A stretch of DNA of 64,000 bases from Symsagittifera roscoffensis (Eukaryota > Xenacoelomorpha > Acoela > Convolutidae), in NCBI RefSeq assembly GCF_963678635.1, contig NC_087062.1:21751789-21815788 (forward strand). The letters are read 5' to 3'. Position 1 is the stretch's first letter, and each line of letters opens with the position of its first letter. Both the position numbers and the translations under genes were made by a program. The notes under the pieces were generated by a model that saw only the letters and a list, made by a program, of their open reading frames with translations, ran no database searches and was not told the DNA's origin. Of the stretch, positions 22,761 through 35,201 are shown piece by piece.

Positions 22761-24422
22761 CTACTGCAAACTCGTAAGAAGTGTTTTGAATGAGGTTATA
22801 TATGTGTGATTATATGTAGTATTGTGAATGAATTCTAATATTGGTATTTTTATAGGCTGGATAAATTCATGCGGGATAAGGAAGGGTCTGGATTTTTCTG
22901 CGTTAAAGGTCTTCGTGATGGGACAAAATATATACATTTGTGTTACTGGGCCATAATTGCGGAGGATGCCGTGGAGGTTAGTATCTTTGATGCAATAAGT
23001 GAAATTAAGGAAAAATGGTGATGTGTATTTTGAGTTAAGAAACTGAAAACGATGATGTGGTTGTCTTGATGGGGTATGCAAATCAAAATGATTTTGTATG
23101 AAACGATAGTATGTATATGTGTGAGTTTGTTTAGTGCGTAACATGATATCGTGGGAACATTGCAAATCGCGTTCATGTGGTGCAAGTAAGTGAAAGGTTA
23201 GTGAAAATAACTGAAATTTTTCTGTGAAATTTTCGTAAGCTTGAATATCATTTAGTGCTTCAGAAATGATAAGATCATATTTTCTATCAAAAATATTAAG
23301 TGTGAATACGTATGATGGTTTGATGAAAAATTTTTCTGTTAGTTGTGGGTTAGCGAAGCGATCTTCATCTAAAAATTGGTCTTGATTAGTTCGGATGATA
23401 TTATGGTCGTAATATTCTATTTTAAATTCGTTAGCTCGGGGTGCAGTGAATGTTTTTAGTAATTTTTTATATGCTACATAAGTAAATTGTCTAGGTGTTA
23501 GTGTTGCGGTGAGTCTATATAACATAATTTTGTTCTTTTCTATGTCGTCATAAGTACTAGATAGTGGCAGGCAAAGGGGGTTAGTAAAATGATAATAAGC
23601 TGTCCAATGAAATGTGGGCATTAAAACATGTTCATCTACGAAACTTTGTGTGTCATTAGTGTCGTTAGGTTTATTTAATGTATATTGTGGAAATGAGGGT
23701 AAGGTGACTGCTAGAAAGTCTTTCGTGTTGGTGTGTTGTGGGTGATTAATATATTAGCAGGCTGTTCCTGGTTTGGTCGGGAATGGATGATTCGGGAATT
23801 TTCTTTTAAAAGTGCGATAAGCTCGGTTAGTGCTACTATGTGTTTCGGTGGATGTGGATGATTGTGCTAATGATGCAGTGTAAGCTGAGGAGGGTGTAGG
23901 AGTAGATGGGTTTGAGGATTCTATTGTGAATGAAAGTTGATGTATTTTGAGGTTGTTAGGGTGTATTAACTGTTGTTGTAGGGTAATAAAATTGTCTAGT
24001 TCCTGGGAAATTTGGGGGGTATCTGGAGAATTATTATATGATCGGTCTGAATGAAGTGGGGAATAGGTTGGGGTCACTTGCGAAGCATAAGAAGGAGTGG
24101 AAACGGATGGGAGTGAATTTTTTGTCGGGATTGGTTGAAAAGGGGGTTTTGAAAAAACTGAGGAGTTGGTCTGAAAATTATTTGATGGAGATGGTTCGGA
24201 ATCTGCAAATTCGTCAGGGGTTTCTATATTAGGTTTATTAAGTTGTGAGATAGAGTATAAAACTGACAAATCTGAGTTAGTATCCGAATTCGTGCTTGAT
24301 GATATAATAATAACTGTAAAATCAGGTGGTGGGAAAGCAAAAAGTGGGATTATTGGGATTGGAGTTTGGAGGTTGGCTGGGTGGGAATTTGAGCGGTGTA
24401 GGGATCCAAGTCGTCGGCTCAT
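22761..24422 (-). pseudogene. Accessory frame(s) downstream of glycoprotein region
   Basis: Two open pieces, 222 and 286 codons (24,422-23,754 and 23,621-22,761), lie in one reading frame. A single TAA at 23,754-23,756 separates them, and the frame is open between them after that stop. The first part is Ser/Pro/Thr-rich and probably disordered, ending in a basic segment. The second is rich in aromatic residues and histidine, with few cysteines and no obvious membrane segment. The start ATG is only 6 bases after the preceding stop at 24,429. No family is recognised. It may be one accessory protein with a nonsense mutation or two cistrons. Confidence 0.6.
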
Positions 24423-24428
24423 CGTGGG

Positions 24429-27388
24429 CTAACTAAAAAAATGATTATTTTGAGACTGAAAAGTGGTGGTATGGGGTTGTTCTATAATTTGTTCGTATGT
24501 ATTGTCATCTTCTGAATGATGTGTCATTATGTGTTGGATGGGACTTTGTGTTGTATTTGGTCTAAAATTTGAGTTATTTGTTATTGCTAGGTTTCGAAAA
24601 TTACGGGGAACTAATGATAATGGATGGTTTTGTGGTAGGGGTGGCAACTGTGGTGCGGTAGGTGTTACTTCTATATTATTATTTTCTTCATCGTAAATGT
24701 TCTGTCTTGTCGCTATTTTTGTGTTATATTCTTTTATTTGTGCGTCTTGGAGTATTTTGTTTATTGATGATGAAAAAATTCCAAAAAATCCTGCAAACAG
24801 TATGCGTGCTACACTTGCTTGTCTATTTACTTGTGTGTATAGCGCATGTGTTATAGATTCCTTTTAAGAGTGAGAAAAGAAATCCTATAAAGTTAAACAT
24901 TGCGTATAAGATAGTTAATTTTTCTAAGATGTAATAGGGCCATCCTAGAAAATCTAGAATTTCATTTTTAAGGGTGACAAAACTGAAAATATTTATAGGT
25001 GAAATATCTTGTGGTCTGTATTTTTCACCGTTTAGATATATATAATCTTTAATGTCTTTAAAATATCCGCTTGTGTATAAATATACAGATTAATCTTGTG
25101 TATAAATATCTGCAAATCCTGCGGTTTCGGCAAGTTTTCTCAAATTTTGATCAATTGACTGTCTTTGTATAGTGTCCATTTGTGTTAATAATTCTTGGAA
25201 TTGTTGTGTTCTAATGTGGTGTTGGATATCTGATTTAGAATATATTTCAATTGATTGTAAATCAATATTTGGGTTACGAGCAATAGCTCTGATGCTTTCG
25301 GGTGAAAATTTTTTGAGTGATTGCATTAACGTAGGGTTTGGAGTAAGGAGATAGTATTTATCTTCATCAGGATTCAATTGTACTACATTGTGGCTATTTT
25401 CTGATCCACGTGGGACTGCGGTATCCCAAAAATATGTTCGTCTTGAGATTGTGTCAACAAAATGTACTTTATTTTTATAGAATATAGAGATTCTTTTATA
25501 ACAACGCTTATCTTCAAAAACATAGAGTGGTGATACTTTTTTGATACAATCATAAAACCATAAAATATTTCCTTCGTAGTCAAGAAAATTTGATCTGTTT
25601 CCTGACAATACGTATCCTGCGTAGGGTATTTTCAATACTGCTAGTGCGAGTGATTGTAGGATTTGTGTCCGTTCTAATTCGCATAATTGGTGAAGTGTTT
25701 CTAATTCGGAAAGTGACATTTCTTGAAAAATGCGGCTAATTGTGTAGTCTAACTTCATATCTAAGTGAATATCATAGTGCATATTACCAAAATAGGTGTT
25801 ATTCATTAGTGATAGTTCTTGTAGACGTGTGCTTCTACTGTCATGTGGCTTTAGTTTTCCACCAGGTTGACCTGTGCTTTTTTGAAAGTTAACTGGTATG
25901 TATGATGTTCCTTCGTTTAGAGGGTGACCGGTGGCATAGGGATCAAATTTTATTTTTCCAGTGGTCATGTCGAAACCTTTTTCATATTCAACTAGTATTT
26001 CAGAATATTGTGTTTTGTAGAGTGGGTTTCTGTATTTGCATGCAATTTCTGTTTCTTGATAGATTTGGAAACGTGTTAATTTATTTTCTATATTATGGAT
26101 ATTTCTAAAATCAGTACTTTGTTTTCGGGATGGATTTACTTGTTCGTACGAAATTGATTCTATAAAATATTTTTCGTGAAATTTTATCATTCGAGCGTGT
26201 ATTTTCGCTACTTGAAATGTTGTGCATGTATCTTCGGGAAACCAAACAATTGTTGCTTGTGTCCGTGTTGTAGGGTCACAATAACCTTGATCATTTTTGC
26301 AAGATAATCTAATTCCTTGATAGATCATTGTGTTGTCTGATAAATCTCGTGTGAGTTCTACTTTTTTGAGTTGTATCTTCCAATCGAAAAACATTATTTC
26401 TTGATATCTTTTATTTTTTGTGTCTGCTTTGCAGTTTGAGGGGTTATTTATTCCAATGTGTGGTATCCAATGTTTATCGTGTACGTCATAAGTTAATCTT
26501 CCGTGTGCGCCGTTGTATGGGTACTTTTCATCTAGTTTTATATGTCCTTGATATCCTTCAAGTTCTGCTTGATGTACTGAATCGGCAAAGACTTGAAAAT
26601 TTACCACTTTTCTGTCCGTGTTTTTATTTCTTGTGATGTTTAGTCTCGTTAGATGAGTAGTTCGTTTATACAATAATCGGGATTTAGATGTAGAAGTCGT
26701 TCTATATTACTTTGATAGAATGATTCGTGATCAAGTCGGTTTTTATTTCCGTTTGAAACTTGTGAACAATGCACTTTCTTTTCGGAAAATGTTGCTGTAA
26801 ATTTATATCCTGCGACTGTTGTTTTTCGGGCTTTTGAATACAGTGTCGCTATTACATTTGTGGTTCTGTTTCGCATTGTGATACTTGATTTATAGCATAT
26901 TTGTGTAGTGTTTTTTGTTCGTTTTCTTCACAATCGTAGTGTCTTACTAATAAATCCTGGAGTCCTGTGCGAGGAGAAGGATTTGTGATCTGGTCGGAAA
27001 ATATTAGAAAAAGGACGTGTTGAAATTTTAGTGTTTTTAGAATATACATCTGTATGATAATCCTGAGTATGGGTTATAAAATGTGATGTAACCATTGTGT
27101 TTTTGGTATATCTGTCGTACTTATAAATCACTTCAGTTGTTATAAATGGTGGTGGTAGCAATTGAGCTGTTATATTGGGTTGGTTTAATGGGTAAGGATG
27201 TTGAACAATATTATTTAGTTTAATCGTGATTTCGAATTTTAATTGGAGACTATTTTGTTGGAGTATTTGGATGTTATGTTCACGAATGTCTTCGTGGATA
27301 TCTTGTCTATAATGTAGTCTATTGAGTGCCCAACTGTGGAGTCGGTTACTTTCTTGATGTTGTCCAAATAATGGTGGAGGTGCTGAAA
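24429..27388 (-). pseudogene. Envelope-like membrane glycoprotein region, broken
   Basis: The region reads through five frame segments. An N-terminal segment is shared with the window's last bases. Cysteine-bearing pieces follow (26,852-27,049 and 26,649-26,876), then a 527-codon stretch (25,090-26,673) with many cysteines and NxS/T sites such as NNTYF and NRSNF. After a TAA at 25,090 the same frame continues into a hydrophobic segment near 24,880-24,950, then after a frame change a second one and a polar tail ending at 24,429. Cysteine-rich ectodomain, C-terminal membrane segments and position after pol fit a retroelement envelope. I cannot assign a fusion-protein class by eye. Stops and frameshifts make this copy non-functional. 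Confidence 0.65.
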
Positions 27389-28490
27389 TTACACCTGAAA
27401 TTACACCAGTTTTGCTCATTCCGTAAAGAATTTTTATTCTTCGAATACGGAAAAAGTACGGCATGGGGTCCGTTTTGTTTTCGTTTTTGTTTTAGCCAAC
27501 CATGGCTAACTTTAGAAAAGGATTAGTGATCATTTGGAAGGATTTAGAACTGGTATTGCAATGAAGCCCTATCGGTGGTGATTCGAATACGAGAAAAAAT
27601 CATGATTTGTGTTTTTTTTGCTGTTCAGACTGAATCAGAGATGAAATTGATAATAAGCTAACCGCCATAGTTTAATTCTGCTACAGTTTTAAGTTTAGAT
27701 TAAGTATAGTCACCGCCATATTTTATTTTTTGATATAGTTCAATAAGTGTTTTGAGAAAAAAGTCAAAGGATCCTCTAGGCAAAAAAACTGCAAATCTAT
27801 TTTTTTATTACTTTGATTTCTTACTGATTATTACTTTCGTTTGTAAAATAAAGAATTAGTTTGAAGCAAGTTATTTAAAGTATAAGTAATTATGATATAT
27901 ATCACGCAACCACATCTGACGCTTCTGTAGGGTAACAATTTCCGCGTGGAAAAGATACACGCATGAATACAACTTTTTGCCCACTCTCAGCGGTCGGAAC
28001 ATAAATTGAGAATAATAAAATCCTTTTGAAACATGTAAGCGCTTTCTTACCACTATTGTTAAAGAAACTTTGCAGAGTAGTTCTTGTAAGCAGACTGGCC
28101 AATTCCAATATCCTCGGGTTGACCAAAAAAGCTAATCATTCAATTTTCATTTATAGAAAAATCCATAAGTAGAAAAACTGCATGGAAGGGATATGATAAG
28201 TGGTGTTTCATATATGGTAACTGTTTATTTCTTTAATTTCTACTTCTCAAAAATTTGGGGTTGTGCTCGTAACCGAACGCAAGTGGCAAAGACCTTTATT
28301 ACTTAAAAGTAGAGTCACCAAAGGGTTGACCGTCTCGCAAATACAATGGATCGAAAACGCCCTGAATTTTGTTTTGTCTTTTCGTTTGAAAAAAAATTTT
28401 TTTTTGGGCAGCTTCGATACTACTTACGTCTTTGCTGTCGCCGTCAAAAAATGCTTGTCATAGAAGTTCCATTTATAGAAATTGTATGAT
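27389..28490. other. No gene seen
   Basis: Flank of copy A. It is AT-rich, and short open frames lack domain features. Confidence 0.4.
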
Positions 28491-28914
28491 TAGCTTTTTT
28501 TGTTGACAAATATTTTTTTTTGGGTTCCACTCACAAAATGTCCGTGCAGTCCGCTTACAAATATTTATAACGTAAATTTTGTCGGCACATTAGTTTTGTT
28601 GCGCATTCTGCAACGAGCTAGTATAGGTAGTTGTTCTTGATTCCACAAATGTAAGCGGTTTCCGTAAATTTACGTAGATTCCGCAAATTTATGCGAGTTC
28701 CGCTTACAATTTGCGGATTTTGCTTACAGTTTGCGGAATCCGCTTGCAATTTGCGGAATCCGCTTATAGTTGCGGGTTCCAGAACAAACAGATTAAGTTA
28801 GATATATCTATCTATATTCGCTTGTTGCGGATTCTGCGACACAACAAATGTGCCGACAATATTTACGTTACAGTTATTTGTACGTGGAATCCAGGGAAGT
28901 TTTGTAAATGGAAT
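28491..28914. repeat. TCCGCAAATT-type short repeats
   Basis: A dense run of a ~20-22-base motif resembling TTGCGGAATCCGCTTACAA lies here, best preserved at 28,640-28,790. The unit is palindromic around GGAATCC. It abuts the start of the 1.1-kb tandem array. No coding sequence. Confidence 0.7.
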
Positions 28915-31900
28915 CCACTTACATTTTAAAACATGCTTAAAGATTAGTTTCTGGAATCCAACTACATACAAAGACAAACATATCTGCCTATTCAGTGCAC
29001 ACTTTGGCCTCATAATGAGTAACTGGAGACAGATGATGGTATCTTCTTTGAAGCTTATCTTTTATCATTTTTTTAAAATATGTTGCCAGGTTTGGAAGGG
29101 CGTTCAAAATAGGTATACTTTTGTCTAGGTTGCTATATTTGAAAAAAAAAAGAGCTAAAACTACAACACAAAAAAAATCAATAAGATTTGAAAAAATCAA
29201 TTATGAAAAAATCAATTCCTCAAACCTTTTTTGATGTAGGAAACTTATCAACACGGCACTTTAAAATATTTTTCTGACTTTTTTGAAAAGTATGCCGAAG
29301 TATATTACGATTGTATCATTAGGTAAACTGCATGCTGCTGAGTGTATGTGAATACGCTCTCAATGTTATGAATAAACCCTTTAAACCGCGCATATTTTAT
29401 TCCAGAATATGGCCAATTTGGTAATTTTCAAACCCCCAGAACTTCAAAAAAAAAATCAGAGGTAAAATATCTTTTCAGATTTGAAGTCAGGAAGTCGATA
29501 TCTTCAATGGCGTATAAAAAAGTTAATTGAAAACTACTATTTCGATTGGCCAGAACTAATTGAGAGAAAGCCACGCCGAGCATAAATAATTAGTTTTCTT
29601 CGAAGTCGCAACAAAAAGTAAGCAATAAATACGAAAGTAACAGAATATTTGTGTTCTTGTGGTTTTTAATTAGCCAGTTTTGACGAAATTTTTTAAATAT
29701 CACAAAAGGTATTGTTGTCTTGAGCTTAAATTTGAAAACATATTTCACTTGTGATTATTTTTTGTCAAATTATGCGGGTTTATAGATTGCCGTTTTGGCC
29801 AATTTGGGACAATTAACGCGCAATAAATTTCGTGCTATTAACGCGTAAGCGGAGATTTAATCCGTCTTACAAATCGTTCCAAATTGGGTAGATGCAGCTT
29901 ATTTGCCAAAACTGATTTTTTACTAGGAGCGAAATCTATCACTTTGTACTTTATATGGCGTGTGGGGTGATGATTTTTAGAAAAAGTCTCATATCCACTT
30001 ACATTTTAAAACATGCTTAAAGATTAGTTTCTGGAATTCAGCAACATACAAAGATAAACATGTCCGCCTATTCAGAGCACACTTTGGCCTCATAATGAGT
30101 AACTGACGACAGATGATGGTATCTTCTTTGAAGCTTATCTTTTATAATTTTAGAAAGAAAGCCACGCCGAGCATAAATAATTAGTTTTCTTCGAAGTCGC
30201 AACAAAAAGTAAGCAATAAATACGAAAGTAACTGAATATTTGTGTTCTTGTGGTTTTTAATTAGCCAGTTTTGACGAAATTTTTTAAATATCACAAAAGG
30301 TATTGTTGTCTTGAGCTTAAATTTGAAAACATATTTCACTTGTGATTATTTTTTGTCAAATTAAGCGGGTTTATAGATTGCCGTTTTGGCCAATTTGGGA
30401 CAATTAACGCGCAATAAATTTCGCGCTATTAACGCGTAAGCGGAGATTTAATCCGTCTTACAAATCGTTCCAAATTGGGTAGATGCAGCTTATTTGCCAA
30501 AACTGATTTTTTACTAGGAGCGAAATCTATCACTTTGTACTTTATATGGCGTGTGGGGGGATGATTTTTAGAAAAAGTCTCATATCCACTTACATTTTAA
30601 AACATGCTTAAAGATTAGTTTCTGGAATTCAGCAACATACAAAGATAAACATGTCCGCCTATTCAGAGCACACTTTGGCCTCATAATGAGTAACTGACGA
30701 CAGATGATGGTATCTTCTTTGAAGCTTATCTTTTATAATTTTTTAAATATGTTGCCAGGTTTGGAAAGGCGTTCAAAATAGGTATACTTTTGTCTAGGTT
30801 GCTATATTTGAAAAACAAAAGAGCTAAAACTACAACACAAAAAAATTCATTAAGATTTGAAAAAATCAATTATGAAAAAATCAATTCCTCTAACCTTACT
30901 TTTGATTTAGGAAACTGATCAACACGGCACTTAAAAATATTTTTCTGACTTTTTTGAAAAGTATGCCGAAGTATATTACGATTGTATCATTAGGTAAACT
31001 GCATGCTGCTGAGTGTATGTGAATACGCTCTCAGTGTTATGAATAAACCCTTTAAAGCGCGCATATTTTATTCCAGAATATGGCCAATTTGGTAATTTTC
31101 AAACCCCCAGAACTTCAAAAAAAAATCAGAGGTAAAATATCTTTTCAGATTTGAAGTCAGGAAGTCGATATCTTCAATGGCGTATAAAAAAGTTAATTGA
31201 AAACTACTATTGCGATTGGCCAGAACCAATTGAAAGAAAGCCACGCCGAGCATAAATAATTAGTTTTCTTCGAAGTCGCAACAAAAAGTAAGCAATAAAT
31301 ACGAAAGTAACAGAATATTTGTGTTCTTGTGGTTTTCTTGTTTTTTTTTCGGACAAATTTTGACTTTTTAATTAGCCAGTTTTGACGGAATTTTTTAAAT
31401 ATCACAAAAAGTATTGTTGTCCTGAGCTTAAATTTGAAAACATATTTCACTTGTGATTATTTTTTTTCAAATTACGCGGGTTTATAGATTGCCGTTTTGG
31501 CCAATTTGGGACAATTAACGCGCAATAAATTTCGCGCTATTAACGCGTAAGCGGAGATTTAATCCGTCTTACTAATCGTTCCAAATTAGGTAGATGCAGC
31601 TTATTTGCCAAAACTGATTTTTTACTAGGAGCGAAATCTATCACTTTGTACTTTATTTGGCGTGTGGGGGGATGATTTTTAGAAAAAGTCTCATATCCAC
31701 TTACATTTTAAAACATGCTTAAAGATTAGTTTCTGGAATTCAGCAACATACAAAGATAAACATGTCCGCCTATTCAGAGCACACATTGGCCTCATAATGA
31801 GTAACTGACGACAGATGATGGTATCTTCTTTGAAGCTTATCTTTTATAATTTTTTAAATATGTTGCCAGGTTTGGAAAGGCGTTCAAAATAGGTATACTT

Positions 31901-34390
31901 TTGTCTAGGTTGCTATATTTGAAAAACAAAAGAGCTAAAACTACAACACAAAAAAATTCATTAAGATTTGAAAAAATCAATTATGAAAAAATCAATTCCT
32001 CTAACCTTACTTTTGATGTAGGAAACTGATCAACACGGCACTTAAAAATATTTTTCTGACTTTTTTGAAAAGTATGCCGAAGTATATTACGATTGTATCA
32101 TTAGGTAAACTGCATGCTGCTGAGTGTATGTGAATACGCTCTCAGTGTTATGAATAAACCCTTTAAAGCGCGCATATTTTATTCCAGAATATGGCCAATT
32201 TGGTAATTTTCAAACCCCCAGAACTTCAAAAAAAAATCAGAGGTAAAATATCTTTTCAGATTTGAAGTCAGGAAGTCGATATCTTCAATGGCGTATAAAA
32301 AAGTTAATTGAAAACTACTATTTCGATTGGCCAGAACCAATTGAAAGAAAGCCACGCCGAGCATAAATAATTAGTTTTCTTCGAAGTCGCAACAAAAAGT
32401 AAGCAATAAATACGAAAGTAACAGAATATTTGTGTTCTTGTGGTTTTCTTGTTTTTTTTTCGGACAAATTTTGACTTTTTAATTAGCCAGTATTGACGGA
32501 ATTTTTTAAATATCACAAAAGGTATTGTTGTCCTGAGCTTAAATTTGAAAACATATTTCACTTGTGATTATTTTTTGTCAAATTACGCGGGTTTATAGAT
32601 TGCCGTTTTGGCCAATTTGGGACAATTAACGCGCAATAAATTTCGCGCTATTAACGCGTAAGCGGAGATTTATTCCGTCTTACAAATCGTTCCAAATTAG
32701 GTAGATGCAGCTTATTTGCCAAAACTGATTTTTTACTAGGAGCGAAATCTATCACTTTGTACTTTATTTGGCGTGTGGGGGGATGATTTTTAGAAAAAGT
32801 CTCATATCCACTTACATTTTAAAACATGCTTAAAGATTAGTTTCTGGAAATCAGCAAGATACAAAGATAAACATATCCGCCTATTCAGAGCACACTTTGG
32901 CCTCATAATGAGTAACTGACGACAGATGATGGTATCTTCTTTGAAGCTTATCTTTCATAATTTTTTAAATATGTTGCCAGGTTTGGAAAGGCGTTCAAAA
33001 TAGGTATACTTTTGTCTAGGTTGCTATATTTGAAAAACAAAAGAGCTAAAACTACAACACAAAAAAATTCATTAAGATTTGAAAAAATCAATTATGAAAA
33101 AATCAATTCCTCTAACCTTATTTTTGATGTAGGAAACTGATCAACACGGCACTTTAAAATATTTTTCTGACTTTTTTGAAAAGTATGCCGAAGTATATTA
33201 CGATTGTATCATTAGGTAAACTGCATGCTGTTGAGTGTATGTGAATACACTTTCTGACAGAAAAATTTTAATTTTTTTTTGTTATGCACTAACAAACAGT
33301 TTTTTTTTTCTACAACCGCACTCAGCAAAAAGAGAAAATAATAGATTCTAATAGATTCTTATTCTCAGACTACATAAATTTCAAAATAAATCTATTAGAA
33401 TTGATAAAAAATTGATTATAATGTTACATTTTTTTGAAACAAAAGTAACTATACAATCGATAATAATCGATTTTTTTTTGAAACTTTTTTTTGAAGTTTT
33501 TTTGAATTATAATCCATTAGGTTTGCTGATTCTTACCTCTCTTGATTTTCATAGTGTTTTCATGCAGAATAGCTAAAATATAATCCATGATAATTGATTT
33601 TTTTTTGTGAAATAACATTTTGATAGAAAAAGGGATTATAATCTATTGAGGTAGCCTCAATTCAAAATGGAACGATTTTGATGCGCGGGATAGTTTGCCT
33701 CGCATAAATTTTTTGCGTTACGCTCTCAGTGTTATGAATAAACCCTTTAAAGCGCGCATATTTTATTCCAGAATATGGCCAATTTGGTAATTTTCAAACC
33801 CCCAGAACTTCAAAAAAATAATCAGAGGTAAAATATCTTTTCAGATTTGAAGTCAGGAAGTCGATATCTTCAATGGCGTATAAAAAAAGTTAATTGAAAA
33901 CTACTATTTCGATTGGCCAGAATTAATTGTAAGAAAACCACGCCGAGCATAAATTTACAGTTTTCTTTGAAGTCGCAACAAAAAGTAAGCATTAAATACG
34001 AAAGTAGCAGAATATTTGTTTTCTTGTGGTTTTCTTACTTTTTTTTCGGACAAATTTTGTCTTTTTAATTAGCCAGTTTTGACGGAATTTTTTAAATATC
34101 ACAGAAGGTATTGTTGTCTTGAGCTTAAATTTGAAAACATTTTTTAACTTGTGATCATTTTTCGTTAAATTATGCGGGTTTATAGATTGCCGTTTTGGCC
34201 AATTTGGGACAATTAACGCGCAATAAATTTCGCGCTATTAACGCGTAAGCGGAGATTTAAGCCGTCTTACAAATCGTTCCAAATTGGGTAGATGCAGCTT
34301 ATTTGCCAAAACTGATTTATTACTAGGAGCGAAATCTATCACTTTGTACTTTATATGGCGTGTGGGGGGATGATTTTTAGAAAAATTCTC
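28915..34390 (+). repeat. Tandem array of a 1.1-kb R1-derived unit
   Basis: Five units start with CCACTTACATTTTAAAACATG at 28,915, 29,995, 30,586, 31,697 and 32,808. Units 3 and 4 are both 1,111 bp and nearly identical; unit 1 is 1,080 bp. Unit 2 is 591 bp because of an internal ~520-bp deletion. Unit 5 is interrupted by an insertion at 33,249-33,718 and ends near 34,390 at the GGGGGGATGATTTTTAG tail. Each unit ends with the R1 palindromic core. Identical 61- and 85-codon frames in units 3 and 4 reflect DNA identity, not selection. It behaves like a local satellite. Confidence 0.9.
33249..33718. mobile_element. 470-bp insertion in array unit 5
   Basis: The neighbouring units read GAATACGCTCTC here. 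In unit 5, GAATAC is followed by about 470 foreign bases and then TACGCTCTC, so TAC may be a 3-bp target duplication. The insert is T-rich at its start, holds several AATCGATAATAATCGATT-like motifs, and shows no clear terminal inverted repeat or ORF. Its type is unknown. Confidence 0.65.
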
Positions 34391-35201
34391 AAATAAAAAA
34401 AGTTTCATTTCATTTTATTACATTCAACTTTTTCATGTTATTACTGCTCCATTGATCTGAAAAGGCAGTCTGAACATTCAGGGCTTCTACCTGATACGGG
34501 ACACAACAGCGGTTTGCCGTGATCAGTTGTTTAGCTCTTGTGTTGGTCCTTTCCCCCGTGGATAAATGGTCTTAACTGTTCACATTGCAGTCTTGTTCAC
34601 ATATCAATTATAAAGCCCATGTTTTTTCTCGTGTAATTTCTGAAGAACTTTTGTGCTGTAGTAAACTTTCGGCCAGATGAAACACAGGCCAATCTACAAC
34701 TGGTGGAAAGATTTTGACCAAATCTTAATGCACTAAGCAACAGGTCTTCTTCAGTTTTTTGTCTGTAGTAATGCATTAAAGTTCAGTCAAAAATTGAAAT
34801 TGTATAAGTCAGGTTTTCACTTTGAGCAAGGCTTAGTAAAAGCGGGAGCCCTCATTTTGCTAGCGTGATTAACTTTCACTATCTCACTTTTGCTGTATTG
34901 CACGCAGGAGTCAGTTAGTTATACTCAAACAACTAGTTTGAGAATTATTGGAAAATTTTTTATTGAAATCTGAAAAGAACTGGAGCAAATTTAGCGCAAC
35001 TAGATTGGTTGTAGAGGGAGAAACCAATTTTTATTAGTAATCCAATATCACTTAGGAAGCCCATTCGTTCTCAATACTTTTTCTCAACACTCTAGATAAA
35101 CTCTGGGGCTAATCCAAAAAGTTTGAGAACTAGCACAAAAATTAAAGGGTAACGTTTTTTTAATGCTTGCGTTACTTTTTCTTCAGCTTAGCTACTTCAA
35201 A
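34391..35201. other. No gene seen; possible splice acceptor before CAP gene
   Basis: AT-rich sequence. At 35,165-35,186 TTACTTTTTCTTCAG forms a pyrimidine-rich acceptor-like site about 17 bases before the chosen CAP start. It could be a cis acceptor or a trans-splicing acceptor. Confidence 0.4.

Larger units (their letters stand above)
20598..27388 (-). mobile_element. Large gypsy-type element, copy A (5'-truncated)
   Basis: The minus strand carries the 3' part of the same family as the element starting at 52,661. The link is twofold. Its LTR matches the 52,661 LTR almost throughout. Its upstream end (27,388 downward) encodes FGQHQESNRL and IQILQQNSLQLKFEIT, nearly the same as the last 160 bases of the window. 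Sequence above 27,388 does not match, so the copy starts inside the third frame and lacks gag-pol. It contains a glycoprotein-like region, two further frames and a long non-coding tail before the 3' LTR. Several frameshifts show it is inactive. Confidence 0.85.

Noticed and set aside
28915-34390. Tandem array as a CRISPR-like or gene-family array
   Set aside because: Units are ~1.1 kb with no spacer-repeat alternation, and shared small frames are identical only because the DNA is.
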